Below the pieces are notes generated by a model. It did not search any database. It worked only from the letters and a program-made list of their open reading frames with translations, and was not told the origin of the DNA. A stretch of 64,000 bases of DNA from Bromus sterilis (lineage: Eukaryota; Streptophyta; Magnoliopsida; Poales; Poaceae). The stretch is taken from contig OX465597.1 in NCBI GenBank assembly GCA_950022295.1, positions 256,557,016 through 256,621,015 on the forward strand. Direction: 5' to 3'. The translations under genes were made by a program, and so were the position numbers. This document shows, one piece after another, positions 1 through 10,802 of this stretch (its first letter is position 1; every line of letters begins with the position of its first letter).

Positions 1-461
1 TACCTTGCAATATTATCAATGAGAATCACCGTGCGTCCAAGAGACCGCATTCGGTTGAAGCTAAGAGATAAAATATGTGCATTCAGCATTCATATCCAGT
101 CCTAAGGTCGGCAAAAGCGGACCCGGGGGCTGATCGGTTACCCAAGAATTGGTGTACTTTCGGAAAAGAGTAGACGAGCGGTGGGTCTGTTTGAATGCCA
201 ACTCGAACCGAATGCAGACCACAGGTCGGTTGTAATGTCAGGGGAGTGTGGCCGATAAGAACCTTCAATCGGAAATTTTTCATTCCAAAGTATACTTAGT
301 TTGGGACTGGACGAGAGTAGATGTAGCCGACTGCGACCGGACCGGCTGGCCAACAGTCGTCAGGTTGCAATCAGCCCGTTCGCAAACCCTTACCTTTACG
401 GGTGCACTTAGAGTTTGACCAAAGTTGTTTAAAGGTAAGAAGGAAACGATAGGGGCCCGAT

Positions 462-731
462 TCAAGTAGTCGGAGCATCTGGAGCAATCGGAGCACCGGA
501 GGGTGGCACACTAACCTCTGGCGCAGGAGCAGTGGGAGCAGAGGTCTCAACAGCTTCATGCCAAGGATTAATCGGAGGGTCTTGAGAAGCACTCTCCAAT
601 TTCTCGTCGGACGAACCTTCACTCTCGGAAGTGCGGTCATATTGCTCGGAAGTTGATGTAGAAGACCGTTGACGAGCAGGCGGAGCGTGAGTTCCATCCT
701 CACTACTGGAGTAGAGAAGCTCACCCAGCAA
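462..731 (-). pseudogene. Antisense gene of T1, acidic C-terminal segment
   Basis: The open minus-strand frame is rich in S, T, E and P (SSSEDGTHAPPARQRSSTST, then SESEGSSDEKLESASQDPP) and ends at a TGA near 462. It fits as the disordered tail of the antisense protein, but no splice junction proves the link to the coiled-coil exon about 600 bases away. The sequence 740-1330 between them shows only short, interrupted frames. Confidence 0.4.
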
Positions 732-1331
732 GGGCGCAAGAATCAGCGTACCATCATCCTCGAGATAAGGAGTGTGCTCCAGGGGGTAGATGGCATTTCC
801 GAGCTCTTCGGTGCGCTGGCAGATTCATGGCCAGACCGCCCAACAATTTCTTCTAACACAGCCCGCAGGGCACCTAGCAAGCTCAGATCTAGGTTAGGAT
901 ACTAACTCACCACAATGGAAAGAGCAGTCTGTATGCCAGCTCAGACGGCTGAATCAAGCATAACGGCGACTTGCCGAGGCGCGACCTTCAGGTTCCGAGC
1001 TACTTCCTCAGTGGTTTCGCCAGCAATCGGCGCCACCCGTTTCGGCCAGAGAGTCTGATTGAGATTTTGGACGCCAGTCTTGAAGGCACAGAGATCACCT
1101 TTCACCAGAGGCAGTCAGGCGTCCAGAGCGGCAACCAGGTCCTCTAGGCCCCAAGCTGCAGTAGCGTCAGCATTCTCCGCACTGCGAGCTTGTCGGTTCT
1201 CGGCCACAGCTTGGGCAGCAATAGTCTAAGAGTTGGGCCACAAGCCTGACACAAACAATCAGCAAAGATCATATCAGAAGAAAAGAGGATAAGATTGGAG
1301 GGCAAGAGGTCGGTACAACAAAGTAACTTAC

Positions 1332-1712
1332 CAGCAAGAGTAGCATCAAACCTCTGCAAATTGGCGAGAGCTAGCTCGGTTTTTGTTTCAGCAGCTTGAA
1401 GTTCCTTTTGGTAGCGCTCAGCTGCATCCTCAACGCGCTTCACAGCAGCATCCCGCTCCTTCTGCAAGTTCTCTTCTTTCTTAGCTCGGGCATCCACAAG
1501 CTTCTGCAGGTCACTGGCATGGGCAGCATTCATGCTGGCAAGATCACTGGTCAGTTTTTGGGTCTTCGCCTGAAGCTCGACCTCAACAGCAAGCAGTCTG
1601 TCGCGCTCCTTTTCAGCTGTCCCGAGTTGAGCAGATATTTCACCGAGCTGGTTTTCCAGCTCGGCCACCTTCTTCTGGGATGCCTCCATCTCAGACAAAT
1701 GAGCAGAAGCGG
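1332..1712 (-). pseudogene. Antisense gene of T1, coiled-coil exon
   Basis: The frame reads ASAHLSEMEASQKKVAELEN and continues as heptad-like charged helix (QLGEISAQLGTAEKERDRLL, then KEENLQKERDAAVKRVEDAA) for about 125 residues, a clear coiled coil. It is bounded by an acceptor (TTAG, AG at 1714-1713) and a GTAAGT donor (GT at 1331-1330). Long coiled coils downstream of the gypsy-type domain are usual in this plant family. There is no catalytic motif. Likely role: self-association of the accessory protein (inference). Confidence 0.65.
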
Positions 1713-2845
1713 CTAAGGATAGAATGCAACAAAGTTAGAATGCGGCAACAATCGGAAGCAAGCAAATAAAGCACGAGAAGATAAAGCAGTCGACAGATTA
1801 TCACATGTCAGCTCTTGGATCTGAATGGCTTGGGCATCAGACTTTTTCTTCAAGTTGGAAAGATTTTTCTAGCCCGTTGAATAAGAGGCAAGCAGCTCGT
1901 CAGAAACACACTGTCGCCTTTGGCTGACGGCCTGAAAAATGGCGCAGTTAGTTCCAAAGGGCAAAAATTGAAAAGTGAAGATCAGAGCTGGTTGCAAGCA
2001 ATCAGCCCGAATCTCGGGGCCTACACCCAGTGGGTGTGCTAGCGCGCCCCCATGAGATTACAAAATGACCACAGTGGAGTGCTCGGTGGCAAGTACCTCC
2101 AAAAGGGCCCCCTTGGCAAAGTCTTTGAGATGGGTGGCAAGGCCACCCAGTCGGCGCTGAGTTTGGGCAGGAACTTGATCAAGGGACCCAGCTGGACGAG
2201 CAGGCTCAGAGTCGGAAACCGGTGCATCAGGTGTGGCATCAGCATTACCAATGTTTGACAGGAGAAATTGGTCGGCCCGCGAGATCTTGCGGACCGGAGC
2301 AATGGATTTGGGCACTAAGGCACTTGAGGACTGAGGAGCATCAGCACTAACCTGACCAACGGCGAAGGAGGCAATCAGATAGGTGAGCTGCGGGCCTATA
2401 GGAGCAGCGGCAGTCAGATCTGCTGTGGCAGCAAAAGTCTCCTCGGATCTAGCTGCAGGAGGCACATCTTGAGCCGTAGTGGCCCGGACTGGAGAAGTCC
2501 TGGGCGAATCAGTACCTGCATCAGTCAAGTCCACGACTGGCACGTCAGAGTGCACGATCCCGGATTGGTCGATCAGGATTAGGGTATCAGCACTGGCAGC
2601 CGCAGCCGAAGCAGCCGATTGCGAGCCAGCAGTCGGACCTGTAGCGGCCGCAGAGCCCCGAGGGGGAGTATCTTTTTAGTTTTCTTCGCAGCATCGTCTT
2701 TCTGTTTTTTGGACCGCTCGGCCTTGGTGTTGTCGGCAGCAGAAGCTCGTTTCCGCAAAGGAATGGGCCTGGAGGAGGTAGCCGAAGTAACATGATGCGC
2801 AGTCGGAGGAGCTCTGGCCACTGCCGCGTTGGCATCACGGGGACC

Positions 2846-3113
2846 CCTGCAATCCAGAGAAATACATGTAAAATACATAAATCGGACAAAATAAGCAGAG
2901 CAAGAATAAGAATGAGTGAATTACCCGGTAGCTCGGGGCAGACTGGCAGCAAAATTAGCCATGGAGAAGCGCAGAGGAGCAATGTCTAGAGGCACCCCGT
3001 TCAGTGCAGGGCCAGTCGGCCTAGGCGCATTCGACGGCAGAGCCTGGACCCTCGGACCCTTGGAGCCCTTCTTGGTAATCTTGGTTGATGGGACAGGAGC
3101 AAGGTCCACCTAG
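2846..3113 (-). pseudogene. Antisense gene of T1, proline/lysine-rich exon-like segments with intron
   Basis: A minus-strand frame rich in P, K and S (VPSTKITKKGSKGPRVQALP and onward) runs to 2925 and ends in RATG directly before a GTAATT donor. An acceptor (ATTGCAG) lies at 2847, giving a second 78-base intron (2924-2847). The following frame continues with a basic stretch (AERSKKQKDDAAKKTKK) to about 2660. This is low-complexity, nuclear-protein-like sequence without a recognised fold. Exon assignment is by splice signals and composition only. Confidence 0.5.
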
Positions 3114-3249
3114 GGACATTTCCCTTCGGCCACCGTCTACGCAGTTGGGCGGGATTCTGCGCCATAATCACCAGGATCATCATCAGCATCACTATCCCCC
3201 ACTCATCCATGAAGCGTTTGACGGTGGAATCGGACGTACCCGACTGGCT

Positions 3250-3399
3250 TTAGCCAAGTCCCAAGGTAGCAGTGCGGGCCTCAGTCTTGGGGTACGATTC
3301 CACCACAACCTCCAAGTCTTCGGCGTCCTCAGCGGCACGGTCGGGGTCGTAAACGAAGAGAGCCTGCCCATCTTGCATCACATTGGAGACGATGAAGTG
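3250..3399 (-). pseudogene. Antisense gene of T1, second exon-like segment
   Basis: After a 78-base GT-AG intron (3477-3400, acceptor TTTCACAG) the frame resumes as HFIVSNVMQDGQALFVYDPD, followed by an acidic stretch (DRAAEDAEDLEVV). It then meets an in-frame TAA near 3252. The splice junction keeps phase 0 and both splice signals are canonical. The acidic linker after the domain fits the family pattern as I know it. The stop means the present copy would be truncated unless another splice is used. Confidence 0.6.
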
Positions 3400-3477
3400 C
3401 TGTGAAAGCAGCCGATCAAAATCAAACTTAGAGAAAGCATAACCAGCAAGAACAATAGATCGGAAATGGAGTCATAC

Positions 3478-4418
3478 CGTCGGAGGAGGATGAGCCCGGT
3501 CGTAGGTTTTCAGCCCAAATCTAAATGGGCTGAGGAGGGGGGCATCAGTCTGCAGGCGCACCCGTCGAACCAGTTCGTCTTCTTTCAGGCTGTGGGTGGT
3601 GATCCGAGTCGGATCCCGACGATTGCTCATGTCATAGATCCTGTGGCACAGGCGCTGTAGCAGAAGCACTCGGATGCATATCCAGGCCCCAACCAGATTG
3701 GCAGGGCACAATCCTTTGTTCACCAGCTCTGCAACCCGAGCAACTTGGGCGTCCAGATCGGTGTTGCCGTGCCCATGTTTCTTACCCCATTGGTGTTTGG
3801 TAATCGGCAGCGGCAGGGAGAAAGTAGGCAAGTTCAAGCAGTCGTCTTGGCCATCCAGCGTCCGAACATAAAAGAAGCCAGTTTGCCAATCCTTGATTGA
3901 CTGCGGTGGTTGAGGATTGGGATAGGTGATGTTTCTGTTGGTGTAACTGATGGTGGCGCCGCATTTGGCCCTCACCTTTTCCTCTATGGTGGCGCCGAGC
4001 TCGCCCTTCGCATCCGGGACGTAGACTCCGTTGCCAACCCGGAAGGAGCGCAGGTGGAAGAACCTTCTCCAATAGACAATGCTCGGCCGTACGCCGAGGT
4101 ATCCCTCACACAAGGTGAAAAAGGCCGAGAGCAACATCACGACATTGGCACCGAGGTGATGTGGTTGCAGTCGGAAACAATCAAGAAAATTGCGGAAAAA
4201 TAGGCTCACAGGGAGTCCAAAGCCGCGATCGAAGTGCGTGATGAAGACGAAGCGCTCGTCGGCTAGTGGCTCCGACACCATCTCGGGTCCGGGGACGCGA
4301 AACTCAGTGTTCACCGAAATCTTGCGGGTGCACCGGAGTTGAAGGATCTCCATCTCATTGACGAGAAGCCTTTCCAAGAGCCACTCGTGGCACGGGAAGG
4401 AAGATCCTGATCTCCCAT
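3478..4418 (-). pseudogene. Antisense gene of T1, first exon: 'gypsy-type transposase' (PF04195-like) domain
   Basis: The minus-strand reading frame contains the block FITHFDRGFGLPVSLFFRNF, followed by LQPHHLGANVVMLLSAF, TLCEGYLGVRPSI and YWRRFFHLR, the hallmark of the plant 'putative gypsy type transposon' domain; its function is unknown. The frame stays open up to 4629 but has no ATG there. A plausible ATG (MGDQDLPS...) sits at 4418 in a neighbouring frame, so a one-base shift near 4380-4390 is likely. The exon ends at a GTATGA donor (GT at 3477-3476), in phase after PPPT. Downstream exons carry stops, so I call it a pseudogene. It is antisense to its own retrotransposon, which is normal for this lineage. 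Confidence 0.8.
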
Positions 4419-4665
4419 GGAGGCGTCGGAACCCGTGGAAGAAGAAGGTGGAGATGGTGGCGGCGGCGACGAGCGGTGGAAACGACGGCGGTGAGAGGCA
4501 AGAAGAAGAGCGCGGAGGTGTTCGGGGGCAGATCCAAGATTGCGGCGGCGGTAGTAGAGGCTGCAAGGCATTCGTCGCTACGGTGGCGGAAGCAGAGGAA
4601 ATGCGAGCTCGAGGAGGAAGAACAGGCAATGCGGGCGGGGGCGAGCCGAATCCCCAACCCCTTGG

Positions 4666-4673
4666 CTATTTAT
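4666..4673 (-). promoter_or_regulatory. TATA-like box upstream of the T1 antisense gene
   Basis: On the minus strand ATAAATAG lies about 250 bases upstream of the candidate ATG at 4418, at the edge of a GC-rich 5' region. It is the only TATA-like match I noticed near this gene. It suggests that the antisense transcription unit has its own promoter (inference). Confidence 0.4.
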
Positions 4674-5150
4674 TGGGCTAGGGGACGGTGGTGGGGTCCG
4701 CTGCTACCCCCGTGTAGCCGGTGTGGCCTCGTGTATCACCGAAGCAGCACAGAGCCAAAGCACAGAAGATCCAACGGATGGGATGGGACGTGCACGCATG
4801 GCCCAAGGCAGCCATTTTGTCTCATCAATCGTGGCCCGTCGTCCCATATTCCGCGGCAAATTCGAAGCAGTACGGGTCGGTTAACATTCCAGTCAAAGCA
4901 ACTGTTGAGCAGATCGGCTGAGCTGAAGAAGCAGTCGGCAGAAATAACAAGAGCAATTGGTCGAATAAGATGCAATCAATCGGTTAATAAGCGTCCGAAC
5001 TAAACTAGATTAATCGGCAGATTGAAGAGCAATTGGCCAGTTGAGAGCAGTCGGTCAGGAAAGCAAATCAAATACAACAAGACTCAAGGAAAGTATGGAA
5101 GGAACCTGTGCAGGCCCCGCTATCATTTCTCTCTACGGGACCCCCGCAGC

Positions 5151-5162
5151 TTCAGGGGCTAC
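5151..5162 (+). other. T1 polypurine tract
   Basis: TTCAGGGGCTAC directly abuts the TGTCG start of the LTR. Gypsy elements in grasses commonly have a GGGGGCTAC-type PPT here. This fixes the orientation of T1 as plus. Confidence 0.7.
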
Positions 5163-6100
5163 TGTCGTGGGAATGACCCCCGGGTAGGGTCACCCAGGCG
5201 AAATAACATTTCAAGACGAAGATCACCGATCTGATGACCGCCGATCTAAGTGAGCCGAGCTGATCTGGGCCGACCTGAAGACCGTCATCTAGAGGAATGC
5301 CGATCTAGTCAAGGTCGATCTGAGGATCGCCAATCTAGAAGAAGACCGAGCAAGCACAAGATCGATCTCCAAAGGGCCGAGCTGATTATTTCAGAAGTCG
5401 ATTGCCCCAGGAGAGTGCAATCGGCCTCACCTAAGTTCATTCGGCCCAAGAAGATACATCACCATCCGAGCTATCCACGAGAGTTAACCTTGGGCCGAAT
5501 GGGCGCACCCGACCCGAGGTCATCAATAGGTGATCCCAAGAGATCCGCGTTTCAGACAAAACAATACCATGCCGACCTGTCAGGCTTGTGATGTTCCCTC
5601 GACACATCAGCTGATAGGGCGGCGGAGGCGACAAGGCGTTGAGGCAGCCGTGAGGCTAGGCGTAGAGCACTCCAGACCTACATACAGAGATTCCACGACA
5701 AAGTAGGGTCACAGCTTTCCGCCGCCTGGCACCCGTAAAGGGCGCAGTCGGCGAGACCCAACAACTCTCTAGAGGCTTACAGCTGGGCCCTGGAACAACT
5801 AGAGATTACAGTAATACCCTGGGCTCGTCCTATAAGAGCCCCAGGGATTTCTCCTGCGTGAGGGGACGACCACATTTACTTCACTTCACCCACGAGAGAG
5901 AGAGCAAGGAGAGAGTTGTGCTTAGAGCCCTCTTCTCTTTCCTCTCATGCAGCTCACGGAGCATTCATTGTAGCTCGAGTTATTGCTTATAGCTAGCTCG
6001 GCAGGACTAGGGGTGTTATCTCTACGGAGATCCCCGAACCTGGGTACATCGCGGTGTCTCACTGTGCTTGTCCCCACTGTCGATTCCGGCACCATCGACA
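5163..6100 (+). repeat. T1 3' LTR (938 bp)
   Basis: Starts TGTCGTGGG and ends CCATCGACA, with terminal inverted repeat TGTCG/CGACA. A TATA box (CCTATAAGAGCC, near 5831) is followed by a pyrimidine-rich stretch, as in an LTR promoter and R region. The first part, 5200-5600, is dense in GATC/GATCT words (degenerate short repeats). The partner LTR lies outside the window. Confidence 0.8.
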
Positions 6101-6959
6101 CCCATGGCATCTTCTATCACATATCGACGACACTTTTGTCAATAGCCAATAATCAATAGCGAAGCCATGGAAACCCATGTTGACTCCCGCACATAGACGA
6201 AGAAACTTTGAGTGAATCTTCATGTTTATTCATGTACCATTCCCTTTGCCTCGCGATATATGACAAATTCAGAAGAGAGAAGTTTGGCACCCATGTGTAA
6301 CAACTTCTTGAACACAAGCCATTCATTATCCTCTTTGCTCGTTTGTCCCTTGTTCTCGTTATCGTATTCCGGTATCTCCATGACTAAGTCACACTGCGTC
6401 TGACCAGACTATAATGGATACCGTTATACCGAGTGGGCCCGAAGTGAATATATCTTCATCGTGAGAGAACAAATCATAGTCTTGAACTATTGCAGTTACT
6501 AGACGCACTATCCGATGTACCAAGAACTTATTTTACTACTTCCCAGTAACGGGAAGATTCATCTAAGAACCAAAGTACATCTTTCTGTGTGAAGGAACTC
6601 AATACTCTAATGGTCTAAGGAATTACGTATATGATATAACTTATAACGCAGTTATGATGTGATCTCTAAGTATATCATTCAATACTAGGGTCGGTTCAAC
6701 ATCAGTGATCTGCTAACAATATGTTCTCATTTCTACCGACATCCTTGTTACAAGAACAATGTCCATGATTAAGAAAACGTAATCACCAATTAGCACATGA
6801 GCTGGTCCTAGAGGCTAAACAAAAAACTCTTGGTGTTTACATTTCCACACATGAAGATGAGGTTTCTTCTGAATCTCACAGTTAGGATCATTGCAATTAT
6901 AGCACAGAAATATAAACTTTAATTACGAATATAGAAATATATATATATATATATATATA
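6101..6959 (-). repeat. C1 3' LTR, distal part
   Basis: Aligns base by base with 37310-37889 plus 40335-40620 in the other LTR, for example both contain CCATGTTGACTCCCGCACAT. It is cut on the left by T1 and on the right, inside a TA repeat, by the D1/A1 block. It includes the uninterrupted site CTCTAAGTATAT near 6665, which is the empty site for S1. Confidence 0.85.
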
Positions 6960-7080
6960 GGGTGGCTCTATTTTATAATTAATTGTATAATATTATTCTA
7001 CAATAAGCTCCGGGCTTCCCGTTTGCCTGCAACAAACCATGCCTCGACTCCTTCCCCGTGCCCGTCGCCGCTGCCGCCCC

Positions 7081-7272
7081 GGCTCCATTTCCGCGTCGGC
7101 CGCCGCCTCCTTGGATCCGTCCCTGCACCGGGCGCCGCCTCCCCGGCTCCTTCTCCGCGCCGGCCGCTGCCTCCCGGGCTCCATCCCCGCGCCGTCTGCC
7201 GCCTCCCCGGTTCCTTCACTACGTCGGCCGCCACTGACGCGCCTCCTTCTACGCGCCAGCCCCCGCCTCCCG
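7081..7272. repeat. 32-bp GC-rich minisatellite, six units
   Basis: Units begin at 7081, 7113, 7145, 7177, 7209 and 7241, exactly 32 bases apart. Each has the plan GGCTCC(T/A)TC..CGCGCCG.C.GCCGCCTCCC, with several substitutions per unit. A weaker unit may precede at about 7046. The period is not a multiple of three, so successive units change frame and the proline- or arginine-rich frames across it are not convincing coding sequence. Confidence 0.85.
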
Positions 7273-8440
7273 CCTCTTGCTCGATGACGACTAGGAGCAC
7301 CGCCCCTCCAGCAGAAAGCTCGCTGGCCTCAGCGTGCGCGGGATTGTGGCGCAGGCGGAGCAGCAGGGGAGCGGCCGCGCATCTCCTCCTCAACTCCAGC
7401 TCTTCTTTTCCCGCCTCCTACAACCTGCAGATGTGACGACTGATGATTGGGGATAGATACCCGTGATTGATCCTTCCCGTCTCTGCAGTCTGTACATATT
7501 GTATGCCGAGCCTCGAGGGCTGACAGATGGCGCTGAGAAGGAGATCCCAACCCGGTCCTGGAGCTCCGACGACAGGTACAGGAGGAAGCCAACAAGGGCG
7601 CACATGATCCATGGCTGATGCAAAGGAATTTCAGAGAATCGTACATGTGCACGCATGTGATCGATCCATTCATGGGATTCGGCAGCATCAAGCCATCAAC
7701 GCATTATTGATTGCTTGTTTTTGGTGTCTTTTTTTCGATTCGCCGCCTTGGTGAGCAGAGTGAGCAGAAAGAAATCAATCAGAGATTCAGAGGGTCTATG
7801 CAATCAATGTGTATGATTAAGCCTGTATTTATACAAATATCACTCACGTCAAGTCTTGTGTATAATTAAAACAACATAGCACTTGATTTTCGTAGTAATA
7901 AATGAAATTTAGATGAATGGTCTTATACCAGAATCTGTGAAAGAGAAAGATGATGCGTTCCAATGGAGAGCAGGGGACAAGAGCAGAGCGGTTCAGGCAG
8001 TATCTTCAGAGACAAAAAGTTTGTCAGTGCACTAATTATTAGCTAAATAAACTCATACATGCGGCAACCCAGTCCATTTGTTGTGTACAAAAGCAAAATA
8101 AAAGAGGAACCCGACGAACCGCTGTATACTATTCACTTCCGGCTTGCCCGTCTAACTTAAGAAAATATAATAGTAAATAATAAGACTCTTAAGGTAGGAA
8201 GTAGCCGTACAGTTTTGTCGATAAGAAGTACATGATTCATACAAAATAACAATACCATATAGTCAAGCAAAAAAAGATATATAAGAAATGAAAAAAATAT
8301 TATAAGCCGTACAATAATCTCATCGGAAGAAATACATTAATAATATATAAAAAAAATACTAATGCTTATTTTGCCAACACCACACCGCACGCATGCCCGT
8401 TTTGGTCTGACGATAAAAAAACAAGTCAAGCTCCCCGCAG

Positions 8441-8876
8441 CAAAGCTGGCCACATGGGCCGGCCCGGCACGGCCCGTCACGTTTGAAACGACACGGGCCA
8501 GGCACGACACGGCCCATGTCGGCACGGTTACTGTGCGTGCCGTGCCGGGCCGGCACGCGGGCTGCGCTGCCAGGCCCAGGCACGCAAATCTACTAAACGG
8601 GCCGGCCCGTTAGCCCGTTAGGCACGCCAATTTTTTATTTTTTCTGCTATTTAGGCGTTTTATAACTAAATTACGCATAGGGTGTTATATAAAAAAGTAA
8701 AAAAAATAAAAAAAACCTAAACGGGCCGTGCCGTGCCGGCCCGCGTGCCCAGCCTCCAGGCCCAGGCACGACCCGTCAACAGTAACGTGCCGGCACGGCA
8801 CAGCCCGTACCGTGCCGGGCCAAAAAAACCGGGCTACCGTGCCGCCCGCTAAGCCCGGCCCATGTGGCCAGCTTTG
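8441..8876. mobile_element. hAT-type MITE (436 bp) with 8-bp TSD
   Basis: It begins CAAAGCTGGCCACATGGGCC and ends in the inverse of the same 20 bases. It is flanked by a perfect 8-bp direct repeat CCCCGCAG (8433-8440 and 8877-8884), the TSD length of hAT transposons. The interior is packed with CGGGCCGTGCC-like words in both orientations around an AT-rich centre near 8625-8715, so it can fold on itself. It has no coding capacity. Confidence 0.9.
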
Positions 8877-9527
8877 CCCCGCAGCGAAAAACTACCCCTC
8901 CTCCCAGTTCCCATCGTGCCCACCCCACCTCCACGCACAGATGCGGCCCACCCCAGCACCTTCCTCCGTCGCCTCCTACCCACGCCCGGCGCGCCTCCTC
9001 CTCCTCCGGATCCCGCCACCCGCCCCCGGCCACCGGAGCGCGCCGCCCGCCCCCAGCGGATCCCGCTGCCCCTGCGAATCCCGCCCCCTCGCCCCCACAG
9101 CGACGCGGCGCCTCACCACCAGCGCCGCCGCCATGGATGAAGCTCCACGAGCTCGGCCGCTCGTCCGCCGTTCGCCGCCACCGGCCTGATCCTGCGACCC
9201 CGGCCGTCGATCCGCCTCCCTCGCGGCCCCTTCCCACCGACCTTGCCTGCCCTCGCGGAGCTGCACGCCTCTGAAGCTAGCTGCCGACGCCCCGTTCGGC
9301 CTGCAGACGAGCAATGGAGCGGCCAGCCTCCAGCGCCCCTGGATAGGCTGCCACTCTCGCGAGGTGGGCCGCAAGATCGCTTCCAGCCGCCCCAGTCACG
9401 TCCCAGGTGCCCTCTCGCCGTTCTTCTTCCCGCCTGAATCGAGCGCCCCGTCATGCCTCGTCAAAGTGTTCGGTTTCAGTTCGTCAGGGAGCTGTTCTTC
9501 AGATTCGTTTGGGTTCGTCCTCCCTAT

Positions 9528-10250
9528 GCAGTTCGCTCGGCCACCTATGGAGGTTCGATCTGGCCAGCGTTGCCACAGCCAGTCCTCGGCCAGACGGGCG
9601 AGAATAAACCACACCGGAAGTTCTTCTGTGTAGTTTGTTTTCTTCTGCGTAGTTTGTTTCGATCAATTCAAGCACGGGGATTTCACAGTGCAGTTTGCTG
9701 TTCTTTGTAAAATAATTGCAGTTCCCTTTGTATATGTTTGAACAATTCTATTTGGGTTCTGTGCATCTTTGGAATGTGTAAAAAACTGCAATGCACTTTT
9801 TTATGAACTATATAAATGCAGTGCATTATTTACAAAAATTGTATAAGAAAGTTCTTTGCTATTATTTTTCATATGTATGTGGTTCACTATAAATTTATCT
9901 GTGGTTCGCTTGATAACACGAGAAAAACATCCGAAAAATAAATGCAGTTCTTTTCATGTTAAAAGTAAAAAACAAGTGCAGTTCTTTCTGTCGATAAATG
10001 CAACCTGTATCGGTCGAATGCAGTTCACTACGTCGATTCTGGGTCCGTGAAAAAATACGCGTATTTCTCTTTGCCATGTGAAAAAATCATGTGCAGTTCT
10101 TTCTGTTGACAAATGCAATCGGGTGCCCCGCGGATGCAGTTCACTCGTTGATATTTTGTTCTGCGAAAAACACGTGCGTTCTGTCTGGCGATAATGCAGT
10201 GCGCTTGCCTGTCGAATGCGGTGCGGTTGCCCCGACGAATGCAGTTCACG
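9528..10250. repeat. Cluster of TGCAGTTC words in D1
   Basis: TGCAGTTC or one-base variants occur at least a dozen times (for example near 9528, 9718, 9943, 9978, 10019, 10093, 10135 and 10239), often followed by TTTCTG or AC(T/G). The spacing is irregular, 20 to 120 bases. This resembles the transposase-binding subterminal repeats of CACTA-like elements (inference). Confidence 0.55.
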
Positions 10251-10299
10251 TCGTCGATTCCGGGTCCGCGAAGAACGGAGTTCCGCGATTTACTAAAAT

Positions 10300-10802
10300 C
10301 GACACAACTTTTAAACCGTAAGGAATTAGAGGATGTGTTTTACATACAAATGGAGCGCCTCGACGATAGCTATCCAATGGTGCATCAATTTCATAAATCG
10401 GACGAACAAATCAAACGGATTTAAGCAAAAACTGCCGCTGTCCAAAAGAGGGCAGCAACACCGATTTTCAAATTACTTCAAAACCGTGTGGAATATGGAA
10501 AAGTGTTCAACATATGGATTAATAAACTACTCCAGGCGAATCCAACGGTGTGTCATACGCATCGATCGGACCAGCGGTTAAAAAGTTATACTCTCTACAA
10601 GATCCGCCGGCGAAAAACAGTGTGCACATTTTTTTGCGGCTAGATTTCTCTCAAATACGTAGCGAATTAGACAAAGTGTTCTACATACGGATGGAGCGTC
10701 TAATCGATATCTTTCCAAAGGTTTATCATTTGCATCATTCCGATGAACGGTTTAAGAGAAATCGCGAAAAAACTGCAGCTGTGAAAGTGGGTTGCCGCAA
10801 AA
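10300..10802. repeat. Three degenerate ~170-bp direct repeats
   Basis: Each unit contains AACCGT..GGAATTAGA..A, then GTGTT(T/C)(T/A)ACATA(C/T)..ATGGA, then a CATCAAT/GCATC block ending in CGGACGAACA-like text. Anchors fall at 10314, 10482 and 10653, i.e. spacings of 168 and about 171. The sequence is diverged and non-coding. Confidence 0.65.

Larger units (their letters stand above)
1..6100 (+). mobile_element. T1: 3' part of a Tat-lineage Ty3/Gypsy LTR retrotransposon
   Basis: Seen: a TGTCG...CGACA LTR at 5163-6100, a purine-rich tract immediately to its left, and a plus-strand TATA box in the LTR, so the element reads left to right and this is its 3' end. All protein-like sequence upstream is on the opposite strand. 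Known: Tat-lineage elements (Grande, RIRE2, Cinful types) often carry an extra antisense ORF between pol and the 3' LTR; the domain seen here fits that. Its gag and pol would lie left of the window. It is inserted in the 3' LTR of C1; the flanking CCCAT at 6101-6105 is the candidate TSD. Positions 1-370 and 4674-5150 hold no supported feature beyond being internal sequence of this element. Confidence 0.75.
6960..10802. mobile_element. D1: class II-like unit of unknown family inserted in the C1 LTR
   Basis: Unrelated to the surrounding LTRs. It has an AT-rich left edge (GGGTGGCTCTATTTTATAAT), a GC-rich minisatellite, a second GC-rich block (8885-9450), many TGCAGTTC words and about 170-bp degenerate repeats at its right end. 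Words repeated near one end are typical of CACTA or Mutator-type elements. I find no matching inverted terminus at the right edge, where it runs straight into A1, so the class is a guess. No open frame looks like a transposase. 7440-8430 is AT-rich and I see nothing identifiable in it. Confidence 0.45.

Noticed and set aside
3472..4629. Reading T1 as a minus-strand element because its only proteins are on the minus strand
   Set aside because: The PPT to the left of the LTR and the plus-strand TATA show plus orientation. Antisense accessory genes are known for the Tat lineage.
7081..7272. CRISPR-like regular spacing of 32 bases
   Set aside because: The units are contiguous and diverged, with no spacers, in a plant transposon.
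8728..9454. A GC-rich block in D1 that could be a host gene exon
   Set aside because: No frame has a recognisable domain, codon pattern or splice context, and it lies inside a repeat unit next to a MITE. Gene capture is possible but unsupported.
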